NCBI GenBank assembly: GCA_965368765.1
Contig: CBDUOF010000174.1
Span: forward strand, 1 to 10,627
Reading direction: 5' to 3'
Source of the DNA: Leptofilum sp965368765
GTDB lineage: Bacteria; Chloroflexota; Anaerolineae; Promineifilales; Promineifilaceae
DNA length: 10,627 nucleotides
Below the pieces are notes generated by a model that saw only the letters and a program-made list of their open reading frames with translations, ran no database searches and had not been told where the DNA came from. The first letter of the stretch is position 1. Each line of letters begins with the position of its first letter. The position numbers were made by a program, and so were the translations under genes. Below are positions 1 to 6,146 of this stretch, in pieces.

Positions 1-293
1 CTACGGAAAAGAGCCTGAGTGAGCTGGAAGACAAAGTTGCTGAAGGTGAAAAGAGCCGTATTGAAGGCATGATTGCCGAGCTAAAAACGGCCGTTTCCAC
101 CGAAGACACTACCCAGATCAATAGCCTGACCGAACAGCTGCAGCAAGCCAGCCATGCGCTGAGCCAACAGCTGTATCAAAGCCAGGCACAACCAGACGGT
201 CAAGCGCAGCCCGGCAGCAACGGCAGTGCCAATGGCTATACTGGTCAACAAAGCCCGGATGACGTCGTTGAAGGCGAATTCCAGGAGATGTAA
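1..293 (+). CDS. dnaK: DnaK (Hsp70) chaperone, C-terminal end only
   Basis: This is the 3' end of an Hsp70 gene; the reading frame is open from base 3 and stops with TAA at 291-293. The visible 96 residues are the alpha-helical lid and the disordered tail. Recognisable family features are TEKSLSELEDKV near the left edge, the helical stretch TEQLQQASHALSQQLY, a Gln/Gly/Ser-rich low-complexity linker and the closing motif DDVVEGEFQEM, a variant of the DnaK tail DDVVDAEFEE. DnaK is the ATP-dependent cytosolic chaperone that binds unfolded segments; the ATPase and substrate-binding domains lie upstream of the window. The downstream J-protein and ClpB are its functional partners. An ACGGCCGT palindrome at 87-94 encodes Thr-Ala-Val in the lid. 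Identification is firm; the 5' end is missing because of the window edge, not because of truncation. Confidence 0.95.
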   Translation, partial: TEKSLSELEDKVAEGEKSRIEGMIAELKTAVSTEDTTQINSLTEQLQQASHALSQQLYQSQAQPDGQAQPGSNGSANGYTGQQSPDDVVEGEFQEM

Positions 294-306
294 CAAAGTT
301 TAACTA

Positions 307-353
307 GTGAAAAGTAAAAAGTGAGCCAGCACGAAGCACTTTTTACTTTTCAC
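307..353. repeat. perfect 17-bp inverted repeat between dnaK and the J-protein gene
   Basis: The left arm 307-323 (GTGAAAAGTAAAAAGTG) is perfectly complementary to the right arm 337-353, with a 13-nt loop at 324-336. Each arm is itself built from AAAGT-type repeats, and a further related TTTTTCACTTT lies at 360-370. The stem is A/T-rich and is not followed by a clean T-run, so it is not a standard intrinsic terminator. It could act as an mRNA hairpin that uncouples dnaK from the J-protein message or protects the dnaK 3' end. It could equally be a copy of a dispersed intergenic repeat. Only the symmetry is seen directly. Confidence 0.8.
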
Positions 354-388
354 GCTATCATTTTTCACTTTAAATTTAGGAAGGGCCA

Positions 389-1339
389 ATGGAGTACAAA
401 GATTATTACAGCATCCTCGGCGTGCCCAAAACCGCCAGTCAGGATGAAATCAAAAAAGCATACCGTAAACTGGCCCGGAAATATCACCCAGACTTAAATA
501 AGGATGATCCGCAGGCCGAACAGCGTTTTAAAGACGCCAATGAAGCTAACGAAGTGCTGTCCGATGCTGAAAAGCGGAAGATGTACGATCAGTTTGGCTC
601 TCAGTGGCAGCAGTATCAGCGCGCTGGCGGGCGCCCAGACGACTTTTGGTCGCAATGGGGTGGCGCGGCAGGCGGGCGCGGTCAAACGCGTACCGTTAAT
701 CCAGAACAATTTGAGCAGATGTTTGGCGGCAGCGGCTTCTCTGACTTTTTCGAGACGCTGTTTGGACAGCAAGCCAGAACGTCTGGCGGCCAACAAGTAA
801 ATTTCAGCGATATTTTCGGCCAGCAAGGGCAATCCATCCGCCGCAGCCGCGATGTAGAGCACATGATCGAGATCTCGCTGGCAGAAGCATTTTACGGGAC
901 CAGCCGAACCATTCAATGGGAAAACGGCCGTTCCCTCGAAGCCAAAATCCCTCGGGGGGTGAAGACGGGCTCACGCGTAAGGCTGAAAGGTCAGGGGCAG
1001 GATGGTGGCCACCTTTATCTAAGCATCAAAGTGCGGCCAGAGAGCCAGTTTGTGCGCGACGGAGATGATTTAAAGACGGCCGTTGCTGTCGATCTCTACA
1101 CCGTCCTGTTGGGGGGTCAAATTGACGTGTCAACGATTGACAAAACCGTCAAGCTCACCATCCCTGCCGGGACCGCCAACGGCAAACAGTTCCGTTTGCG
1201 CGGCCTGGGGATGCCAAATCTAAAAAAACCAGAGGAACGGGGTAATTTGTACGCCACCATCACTGTGCAGCTGCCCACCAACCTCAGCGAAGAAGAAAAA
1301 GAATTATTCCAAAAATTAAGAACACTCCGAGAAACGTGA
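389..1339 (+). CDS. J-domain co-chaperone, class B (CbpA/DnaJ-like, no zinc finger)
   Basis: A 316-aa Hsp40. Residues about 1-70 are a J domain with the invariant HPD at 33-35, the motif that stimulates the DnaK ATPase. Residues about 70-145 are a Gly/Phe/Gln-rich linker (GGSGFSDFFETLFGQQ). From about residue 150 come two beta-rich C-terminal client-binding domains (AEAFYGTSRTIQW, AKIPRGVKTGSRVRLKGQGQ, KLTIPAGTANGKQFRLRGLGMP). The four CxxCxGxG repeats of classical DnaJ are absent, which places it with class B proteins such as CbpA. The start is set by AGGAAGGG at 378-385, only 3 nt before the ATG. It follows dnaK by 95 bp and precedes clpB, so co-expression as the J-partner of this Hsp70/Hsp100 machine is likely. 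ACGGCCGT occurs twice, at 924 and 1076, in two codon phases. Confidence 0.93.
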   Translation: MEYKDYYSILGVPKTASQDEIKKAYRKLARKYHPDLNKDDPQAEQRFKDANEANEVLSDAEKRKMYDQFGSQWQQYQRAGGRPDDFWSQWGGAAGGRGQTRTVNPEQFEQMFGGSGFSDFFETLFGQQARTSGGQQVNFSDIFGQQGQSIRRSRDVEHMIEISLAEAFYGTSRTIQWENGRSLEAKIPRGVKTGSRVRLKGQGQDGGHLYLSIKVRPESQFVRDGDDLKTAVAVDLYTVLLGGQIDVSTIDKTVKLTIPAGTANGKQFRLRGLGMPNLKKPEERGNLYATITVQLPTNLSEEEKELFQKLRTLRET

Positions 1340-1345
1340 TCCCTA

Positions 1346-1376
1346 TGTAGGGGTGCTCCAACGGAGCATCTCTACA
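1346..1376. repeat. 14-bp stem-loop immediately upstream of clpB
   Basis: Arms 1346-1359 (TGTAGGGGTGCTCC) and 1363-1376 (GGAGCATCTCTACA) pair along all 14 positions, with two G-U wobbles and a 3-nt AAC loop. The hairpin sits 6 nt after the J-protein stop codon and ends 14 nt before the clpB Shine-Dalgarno. No T-run follows, so termination is unlikely. Processing, mRNA stability or a dispersed palindromic repeat are the plausible readings. The wobbles are compatible with a structure kept at RNA level, but a single copy cannot prove it. Confidence 0.75.
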
Positions 1377-1400
1377 AATCTTGTTTGCGGGGAGGCAACC

Positions 1401-4004
1401 ATGAGATTAGATAAATTTACCCAAAAAGCCCAGGAAGCGGTTCTGGAAGCCCAGAACCTAGCCCAGGGTTACAACCATCCGGCCATAGAGCCGGAACATC
1501 TGTTGAGCGTCCTTGTTACGCAAGATGGCGGCGTCGTGCCGTCATTGCTCAAGCGGATTGGCACAGATGGCAGCTTGCTCCAAGACAGTTTGCAGCAAGC
1601 GCTGGGGCGACTGCCGCGCGCCACGGGCAGCAGTGTCCAGGTCGGCATCAGCCGCAGCATGAACGCCATCGTCGAAGAAGCCCAAAGTATCGCCGACAAT
1701 ATGAAAGACGATTACGTCTCGACTGAGCATTTGCTGATGGCGATGGCACAGCCCAAAGCGGGCAGCGTACGCGAGCTGCTAGCCCGCCATGGCATCGACT
1801 ACAACAGCATCATGCAAGCATTGGCCGCGGTCCGCGGTTCGCAGCGAGTCACTAGCCAAAATCCAGAAGCGCAATACGAAGCGTTGGTGAAATACGGCCG
1901 TAACCTCACCGAAGAAGCCCGCAAGGGCAAACTCGATCCCGTTATTGGCCGCGACGAAGAAATCCGGCGCGTCATTCAGATATTGAGCCGCCGCACCAAA
2001 AATAATCCGGTGCTCATCGGTGAACCGGGGGTGGGCAAAACCGCCATCGCCGAAGGGCTGGCTCAGCGCATTGTGCGTGGCGATGTCCCGCTGGGTCTGA
2101 AAGAAAAGCGGCTTGTTGCCCTCGACTTAGGGGCATTGGTAGCCGGCGCAAAATTCCGCGGCGAATTTGAAGAGCGGCTCAAAGCCGTTCTCAAAGAGAT
2201 TCAGGAAGCGGAAGGAGAGATCATTCTCTTCATAGATGAAATGCACACGCTGGTAGGCGCTGGCGCAGCCGAAGGCAGCATGGACGCCAGCAACATGCTT
2301 AAGCCGCTGCTGGCCCGTGGTGAACTGCACGCCATCGGCGCAACCACGCTGGACGAGTTCCGCAAGTACATTGAAAAAGATGCCGCGCTGGAACGGCGCT
2401 TCCAGCCGGTGTTTGTCGGTGAGCCGAGCGTGGAAGACACCATCTCCATTTTGCGCGGCCTGAAGGAACGGTACGAAGTGCATCATGGTGTACGTATCAC
2501 CGACGGGGCGACGATTGCCGCCGCCACGTTGAGCAATCGCTACATTACCGACCGCTTCTTGCCGGACAAGGCCATCGACCTGGTGGATGAAGCTGCCAGC
2601 CGCCTGCGCATGGAAATTGACAGCAAGCCAGCTGAGCTGGATGTAGTGGATCGTGACATCATGCAGCTGGAAATTGAGCGCGAGGCGTTGAAAAAGGAAA
2701 AAGACAAGGCCAGTAAAGAGCGCCTGAGCAAGCTGGAAGAAGAGCTGGCCAACTTGAAAGAGCACAGCACCCAACTGACCGCCCGCTGGCAAGCGGAAAA
2801 AGAAGCCATCGAACGCATCCAGTCGGTTAAAGAAGAAATCGACCAAATGAACGTGCAAATTGAACAGGCGCAGCGGGCGATGGATTATCAGAAGGCGGCG
2901 GAACTACAATACGGCCGTCTGCATGAATTAGAAAAATCGCTTCAACAGGCCAGCGACAAGCTCAGCACCATGCAGCAAGATGGCGCGATGCTCAAAGAAG
3001 AGGTTGGCGCAGAAGAGATCGCCCAGATTGTGGCCAAATGGACCGGTATTCCGGTGAGCAAGCTGCTGGAAGGCGAAGTAGAGAAGCTCGTCTTAATGGA
3101 AGATCGTTTGCATGATCGTGTGGTGGGCCAGGATGAAGCGATTCGGGCTGTGTCTGCCGCGGTCCGCCGCAGTCGGTCCGGTCTGCAAGACCCCAATCGC
3201 CCCATCGGCAGCTTTATCTTCCTGGGGCCAACTGGTGTGGGTAAAACGGAGCTGGCGCGTGCTTTGGCGACCTTCCTCTTTGACGATGAGCGCAGCATGG
3301 TTCGCATCGACATGAGCGAGTACCAGGAGCGGCACACCGTCGCCCGGCTCCTTGGCGCACCTCCTGGCTATGTCGGCTATGACGAAGGCGGCCAACTCAC
3401 AGAAGCGGTGCGAAGACGGCCGTATTCCGTCGTGCTCTTCGATGAAATCGAGAAGGCCCATCCAGAGGTGTTTAACGTTTTCTTGCAGGTTTTGGAAGAC
3501 GGCCGTCTCACCGATGGCCAGGGTCGCACCGTTGATTTCCGCAACACGGTTATCATCATGACCAGCAACATCGGCAGCCAATACATTTTGGACACCAGCG
3601 ACGAAGCGATCATGGAAGAACGGGTGATGGCAGCACTGCGCGACCATTTCCGCCCTGAGTTTTTAAACCGGGTCGATGAAATCGTCCTATTCCACCGCCT
3701 CAGCCGGGAAGAATTGCGCGAGATTGCCCAGATTCAGCTAAACCAGATGCGCGATATGCTGGACAGACGCGGTATTACCGTCGTTCTGACGCCTGCCGCC
3801 ACCGACCAGATTATCGAAGAGGGCTATGATCCGGTATATGGGGCACGCCCACTTAAGCGGGTAATCCAGCGCCAAATCATCGATCCGCTGGCGATCAGGC
3901 TCATCCAGGGAGACATTCATGATGGTGATCACGTCTCGGTAGATGTGAAGCACGGGGAGCTGGATTTTGCAGTGGTGGAAACGGCCGTACCGACAGCTCA
4001 CTAA
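1401..4004 (+). CDS. clpB: ClpB protein disaggregase (Hsp100 AAA+ ATPase)
   Basis: An 867-aa ClpB, the usual family length. Two Clp N-terminal repeats (about 1-145) are followed by AAA+ domain 1 with Walker A GEPGVGKT at 207-214 and Walker B acidic pair D279-E280. A coiled-coil M domain at about 410-535 is rich in Glu/Lys/Gln. AAA+ domain 2 has Walker A GPTGVGKT at 609-616 and Walker B D681-E682. Substrate-threading loops are KFRGEFEER (F252, where E. coli has Tyr251) and GYVGYDEGG (Y657). The M domain separates it from ClpA/ClpC, and there is no ClpP-docking evidence. The cytosolic hexamer pulls polypeptides out of aggregates together with DnaK and the J-protein. The start is ATG 1401, with GGAGG at 1391-1395; a GTG at 1353 would add 16 unconserved residues read from the hairpin. 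Five ACGGCCGT copies lie inside. No heat-shock operator (CIRCE) is visible. Confidence 0.97.
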   Translation: MRLDKFTQKAQEAVLEAQNLAQGYNHPAIEPEHLLSVLVTQDGGVVPSLLKRIGTDGSLLQDSLQQALGRLPRATGSSVQVGISRSMNAIVEEAQSIADNMKDDYVSTEHLLMAMAQPKAGSVRELLARHGIDYNSIMQALAAVRGSQRVTSQNPEAQYEALVKYGRNLTEEARKGKLDPVIGRDEEIRRVIQILSRRTKNNPVLIGEPGVGKTAIAEGLAQRIVRGDVPLGLKEKRLVALDLGALVAGAKFRGEFEERLKAVLKEIQEAEGEIILFIDEMHTLVGAGAAEGSMDASNMLKPLLARGELHAIGATTLDEFRKYIEKDAALERRFQPVFVGEPSVEDTISILRGLKERYEVHHGVRITDGATIAAATLSNRYITDRFLPDKAIDLVDEAASRLRMEIDSKPAELDVVDRDIMQLEIEREALKKEKDKASKERLSKLEEELANLKEHSTQLTARWQAEKEAIERIQSVKEEIDQMNVQIEQAQRAMDYQKAAELQYGRLHELEKSLQQASDKLSTMQQDGAMLKEEVGAEEIAQIVAKWTGIPVSKLLEGEVEKLVLMEDRLHDRVVGQDEAIRAVSAAVRRSRSGLQDPNRPIGSFIFLGPTGVGKTELARALATFLFDDERSMVRIDMSEYQERHTVARLLGAPPGYVGYDEGGQLTEAVRRRPYSVVLFDEIEKAHPEVFNVFLQVLEDGRLTDGQGRTVDFRNTVIIMTSNIGSQYILDTSDEAIMEERVMAALRDHFRPEFLNRVDEIVLFHRLSREELREIAQIQLNQMRDMLDRRGITVVLTPAATDQIIEEGYDPVYGARPLKRVIQRQIIDPLAIRLIQGDIHDGDHVSVDVKHGELDFAVVETAVPTAH

Positions 4005-4035
4005 ACACACGAGCGTCTAAAAAACCACAAATGTA

Positions 4036-4067
4036 AAACGGCTAACACCGCACGGTGTCAGCCGTTT
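4036..4067 (+). terminator. terminator-like hairpin after clpB
   Basis: Arms 4036-4049 and 4054-4067 pair at 13 of 14 positions (A4044/C4059 is the mismatch) around the loop GCAC. The hairpin starts 32 nt after the clpB stop. The 3' flank ACGTTTCTCT is only moderately T-rich, so termination efficiency is uncertain. Its position at the end of the chaperone cluster supports the call. Confidence 0.6.
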
Positions 4068-4155
4068 ACGTTTCTCTAGCTGGCGTCAGGGAGACAGGGG
4101 GTTGGCGTATGGTTCCAGTCCATTTCCAACGCAGCAAATTACGTACACTGCAAGT

Positions 4156-4656
4156 ATGGAAATGAAAGTTAACCTCTCCCTGAAACGCATATCCTTTTCG
4201 CATCTGCTGCAAACCGCCGTGGAAAAGGCAAATCTGCTGCTAAGGGCAGATGCGTCGGCCCACAATCAGGCGCTGGGGTTTGCCGTGGGCACATTCATCA
4301 GTCTGCTGCCAACGCCAGGCTTTAACTTTGCCCTGGCACTGTTGCTGGCCAGTTGGTTCCGGCTGCACCGCGCAACGGTGCTGGTTTCTTTGGCCGTATG
4401 GAATGTATTTGTGACGGCACCATTCTTTGCCCTAAGCTATCGTCTGGGCAACTGGTTGTTTCCAGCCCCTGCCACCGCTTCCGTTACAGCCCAATGGCAG
4501 GCACAGGTGACATCGTTTGTGCAAGGGTTTTTGGTTGGCAACCTGATTATTGCAGGCGCGGTAACGGCCGTTTCCTATACTCTCGTTCTGCTGATTGTCT
4601 GGGTACTACGCGAAAAGCGAAGCAAATCAGCTACTTCCGCTTCGTCGCCCCGGTAA
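4156..4656 (+). CDS. DUF2062-family integral membrane protein
   Basis: The likely product is 166 aa. After a short amphipathic N-terminus comes the DUF2062 pattern: an Ala/Gly-rich helix with GFAVGTFISLLPTPGF, a second hydrophobic helix (FALALLLASWFRLHRATV), AVWNVFVTAPFF in place of the usual NP-containing loop, then SYRLGNWLF. A last long hydrophobic segment (GFLVGNLIIAGAVTAVSYTLVLLIVWVL) is followed by a basic tail. The biochemical function of DUF2062 proteins is not established. Start choice is uncertain: ATG 4156 or ATG 4162 begins near the conserved part but lacks a strong ribosome binding site. An in-frame TTG at 4102 has a purine-rich AGGGAG upstream and would add 18 residues without family character. 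The 3' end overlaps the convergent gene by 26 bp. Confidence 0.75.
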   Translation: MEMKVNLSLKRISFSHLLQTAVEKANLLLRADASAHNQALGFAVGTFISLLPTPGFNFALALLLASWFRLHRATVLVSLAVWNVFVTAPFFALSYRLGNWLFPAPATASVTAQWQAQVTSFVQGFLVGNLIIAGAVTAVSYTLVLLIVWVLREKRSKSATSASSPR

Positions 4657-4882
4657 TCACCAGTAAGAGCACCGACCCAACGACCGCCACCAGGAAACTG
4701 CGCCAGTCAAAGGTAAAGTTAAACGATTCACCAGTAATAAACTGCATTATCAAGCCACCTAAAAACGCGCCAACCACGCCAATAACAATATTGTATAAGC
4801 AGCCGGAACGCTTGCTGCCAGCAATCATGCCAGCCACGCCACCAGCCAATGCACCAAAAATAATCCAAGCTAATATACCCAT
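4631..4882 (-). CDS. GlsB/YeaQ/YmgE-type small membrane protein (transglycosylase-associated family)
   Basis: An 83-aa hydrophobic protein with three predicted helices (about 4-22, 29-50 and 60-80) and the Gly/Ala-rich family signature: GILAWIIFGALAGGVAGMIAG, IVIGVVGAFLGG, then a closing hydrophobic helix and a basic KRK tail. Members are inner-membrane proteins, often induced by stress or in stationary phase; the name transglycosylase-associated is historical and no enzymatic activity is established. ATG 4882-4880 is supported by an AGGGAGAG Shine-Dalgarno (complement of 4887-4894) at good spacing. The stop TAG is at 4633-4631, inside the 3' end of the facing DUF2062 gene. Length and motif spacing match the family, so identification is good although the physiological role is open. 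Confidence 0.88.
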   Translation of the reverse strand: MGILAWIIFGALAGGVAGMIAGSKRSGCLYNIVIGVVGAFLGGLIMQFITGESFNFTFDWRSFLVAVVGSVLLLVITGATKRK

Positions 4883-4918
4883 TTTTCTCTCCCTTGTTCA
4901 GAAAACTTTTATCTATCA

Positions 4919-4924
4919 ACTATA
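4919..4924 (-). promoter_or_regulatory. possible -10 element for the GlsB-type gene
   Basis: On the minus strand the sequence reads TATAGT, five of six matches to TATAAT, about 37 bp before the start codon. No convincing -35 hexamer lies 16-18 bp further upstream, so this is only a candidate. Confidence 0.3.
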
Positions 4925-5080
4925 GCCCTCTACGTAAAACAGCATGACTTTGTTTTTTAATTCACCGCTCGTTGCCCAATGTGACCCCATGAACCGTAAT
5001 GCCCCTGGTGCGGACAGATTCGTCATCACCTTAGGCAAATATCACCTGGCGACTTAACTTATGTTGTAAGTAATCCCAGA

Positions 5081-5090
5081 TAATATTACT
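5081..5090 (+). promoter_or_regulatory. possible -10 box inside an inverted repeat, before the structured element
   Basis: TAATAT at 5081-5086 could serve as a -10 box and would place transcription initiation near 5093, just before the structured element at 5097. It overlaps the right arm of an inverted repeat AGTAAT (5069-5074) / ATTACT (5085-5090), which could be an operator. No good -35 hexamer is present at 16-18 bp spacing, so the promoter call is weak. Confidence 0.3.
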
Positions 5091-5096
5091 AAGTAA

Positions 5097-5308
5097 GGTA
5101 GCGCCGCACAACCTCCTCTCCCAAGGTTGTTTGATGCTCAGGATACAGCTTCATTTGTATGCGGCGCTACCGTTTTCACAATCCGCCGCAACTGCTGTCA
5201 GATGTTTCGTAAGAAATTGACTTTATCTTCCTAACTAACTTCTTCACGCTTAATTGAAGCTTATTCTGCTCCAGACGCCGTGCCTAACAGCACGGCGTCT
5301 CTCCTTTT
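5097..5308 (+). ncRNA. candidate small structured RNA ending at an intrinsic terminator
   Basis: Bases 5097-5108 (GGTAGCGCCGCA) and 5160-5171 (TGCGGCGCTACC) form a perfect 12-bp closing stem. Inside it, ACAACCT (5108-5114) pairs with AGGTTGT (5124-5130), and TGA-GC (5132-5137) pairs with GC-TCA (5148-5153) around one T/T mismatch. The whole can therefore fold as a three-way junction of 75 nt, with one base at the junction shared between alternatives. A further CTTCA/TGAAG hairpin (5242-5259) precedes the terminator at 5273-5308. A terminator with no protein gene upstream and a possible -10 at 5081 fits a non-coding transcript of roughly 215 nt. It lacks the TTCRA T-loop of tRNA and matches no RNA family I recognise. 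An alternative is a palindromic repeat element that happens to lie near a terminator. Confidence 0.4.
5273..5308 (+). terminator. strong rho-independent terminator with no protein gene upstream
   Basis: A perfect 11-bp GC-rich stem, AGACGCCGTGC (5273-5283) with GCACGGCGTCT (5290-5300), has the 6-nt loop CTAACA and is followed by CTCCTTTTAT. This is a classical intrinsic terminator for plus-strand transcription. The nearest plus-strand protein gene upstream ends more than 600 bp away and has a convergent gene in between, so a transcript starting inside the intergenic region is the natural substrate. Confidence 0.8.
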
Positions 5309-5503
5309 ATAGACCTCCTTCTAAATGCAGCTAAATTGATTGATTAGACCCGTTAGCCTGGGGCTTGTAACGGCCGTTGCAGTTGTCATTTAGAACGAGT
5401 GACTTTTGTTACTGCGCTCAATGGGCCCTATCGTTGTACTATGTTAACAGTTGACCTAGTTTCTAACTTTCCCGCAGCATGGTCATACTGAAAACAACAA
5501 TTC

Positions 5504-5523
5504 AAACGCATACTTAAGCGTTT
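5504..5523. promoter_or_regulatory. inverted repeat (operator- or hairpin-like) before the CBS gene
   Basis: AAACGC (5504-5509) and GCGTTT (5518-5523) form a perfect inverted repeat with an 8-nt spacer, directly in front of the AGGAG ribosome binding site at 5526-5530. As DNA it could bind a dimeric repressor; as RNA it is a small hairpin near the ribosome site. A TTGACC at 5451-5456 resembles a -35 box, but no matching -10 is found at the right spacing. Confidence 0.35.
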
Positions 5524-5538
5524 ATAGGAGCTGTTTCA

Positions 5539-5985
5539 ATGAAAAAAGAGCTGGTTCGCAACTGGATGACCGAAGATGTGATCACAGTCAAACCCCAAAC
5601 CACTTTACCAGAAGCCCACCAAATCATGATGGACGAAGAGATTCGTCGCTTACCGGTTTTGGATGATCACAATCATCTGGTTGGCATTGTTACATTAGGC
5701 GATGTCCGCGGCGCACAACCATCTCCAGCAACATCGCTAAGCATTTGGGAACTAAACTATTTACTTTCCAGCCTGACCATTCAGAAGATCATGACGCCTG
5801 AGCCAATCACGATTACGGCAGATGCCACGATTGGCGAGGCGGCTCGTACCATGCTTGAACATCGCCTGAGTGGCCTGCCCGTTGTGGAAAAAGACGGAAA
5901 GTTAGCAGGAATCATCACTGAGTCAGATATTTTTAGCATGGTCGTGGTTCATGAGTGGAGCGAAGACGAAGCTGAACCTGCATGA
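5539..5985 (+). CDS. tandem CBS-domain protein
   Basis: A 148-aa protein made almost entirely of a Bateman module. CBS1 spans about residues 8-60, opening with VRNWMTEDVITV and closing with GIVTLGDVR (G49-D55). CBS2 spans about 80-135, opening with KIMTPEPITI and closing with GIITESDIF (G124-D130). A linker (about 59-80) joins them and a short acidic tail follows. The G-[IV]-[IV]-T-x-x-D signature is present in both, the region where CBS pairs bind adenine nucleotides such as AMP, ATP or S-adenosylmethionine. There is no attached enzyme or transporter domain, so it is a free-standing sensor or regulator whose partner cannot be named. ATG 5539 has AGGAG at 5526-5530, 8 nt away. It contains no ACGGCCGT copy. 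The hydrolase follows after more than 120 bp, so an operon is not assured. Confidence 0.93.
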   Translation: MKKELVRNWMTEDVITVKPQTTLPEAHQIMMDEEIRRLPVLDDHNHLVGIVTLGDVRGAQPSPATSLSIWELNYLLSSLTIQKIMTPEPITITADATIGEAARTMLEHRLSGLPVVEKDGKLAGIITESDIFSMVVVHEWSEDEAEPA

Positions 5986-6146
5986 TGCCGCCTATGGCAG
6001 TACATCCTCAACTCCTTACGCGTAGTGGCTTAATTATATAAGGGCGGCTCAGACACCAACCTGCGTTTTGTCAAGCACGCAAGTGGCTCAGTAGCTGCAA
6101 GCAAGCTGTGGGAAACACGGCCGTTTTCAGGTACCGTTTCTCACCT

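Larger units (their letters stand above)
4883..5538. other. 656-bp intergenic region without a convincing protein gene
   Basis: No frame on either strand shows a ribosome binding site together with a credible coding sequence. The stretch holds a weak promoter for the minus-strand gene at its left end, an A/T-rich promoter-like patch around 5069-5090, a 75-nt structured element (5097-5171), a small CTTCA/TGAAG hairpin (5242-5259) and a strong intrinsic terminator (5273-5308). It also has one ACGGCCGT copy (5370-5377) and a leader with an inverted repeat before the CBS gene (5504-5523). Nothing recognisable as tRNA, tmRNA, RNase P RNA or SRP RNA was seen. Confidence 0.6.

Noticed and set aside
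294..388. CIRCE-type heat-shock operator (TTAGCACTC-N9-GAGTGCTAA) in the chaperone cluster
   Set aside because: The inverted repeat in this gap has a different sequence and no CIRCE-like element was found; the cluster promoter probably lies upstream of the window.
1353..1400. In-frame GTG start adding 16 residues to ClpB
   Set aside because: It lies inside the hairpin 1346-1376, has no ribosome binding site and adds sequence unlike ClpB N-termini; ATG 1401 has GGAGG and the typical MRLDKFTQKAQEA start.
2127..2858. Long minus-strand open frame (243 codons) opposite clpB
   Set aside because: It is the shadow of a strongly conserved clpB reading frame; its composition is that of antisense coding DNA and it resembles no protein family.
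4353..4925. Plus-strand open frame (190 codons) spanning the DUF2062 and GlsB-type genes
   Set aside because: It runs out of frame through one well-supported gene and antisense through the other; no domain or start signal supports it.
4944..5057. 37-codon ORF starting at ATG 4944
   Set aside because: It has no Shine-Dalgarno, no recognisable motif, and ends just before the promoter-like patch; most likely chance.
5097..5171. tRNA reading of the 75-nt structured element
   Set aside because: The size fits, but the closing stem is 12 bp, there is no TTCRA T-loop, no anticodon arm with plausible anticodon and no CCA-compatible acceptor end.
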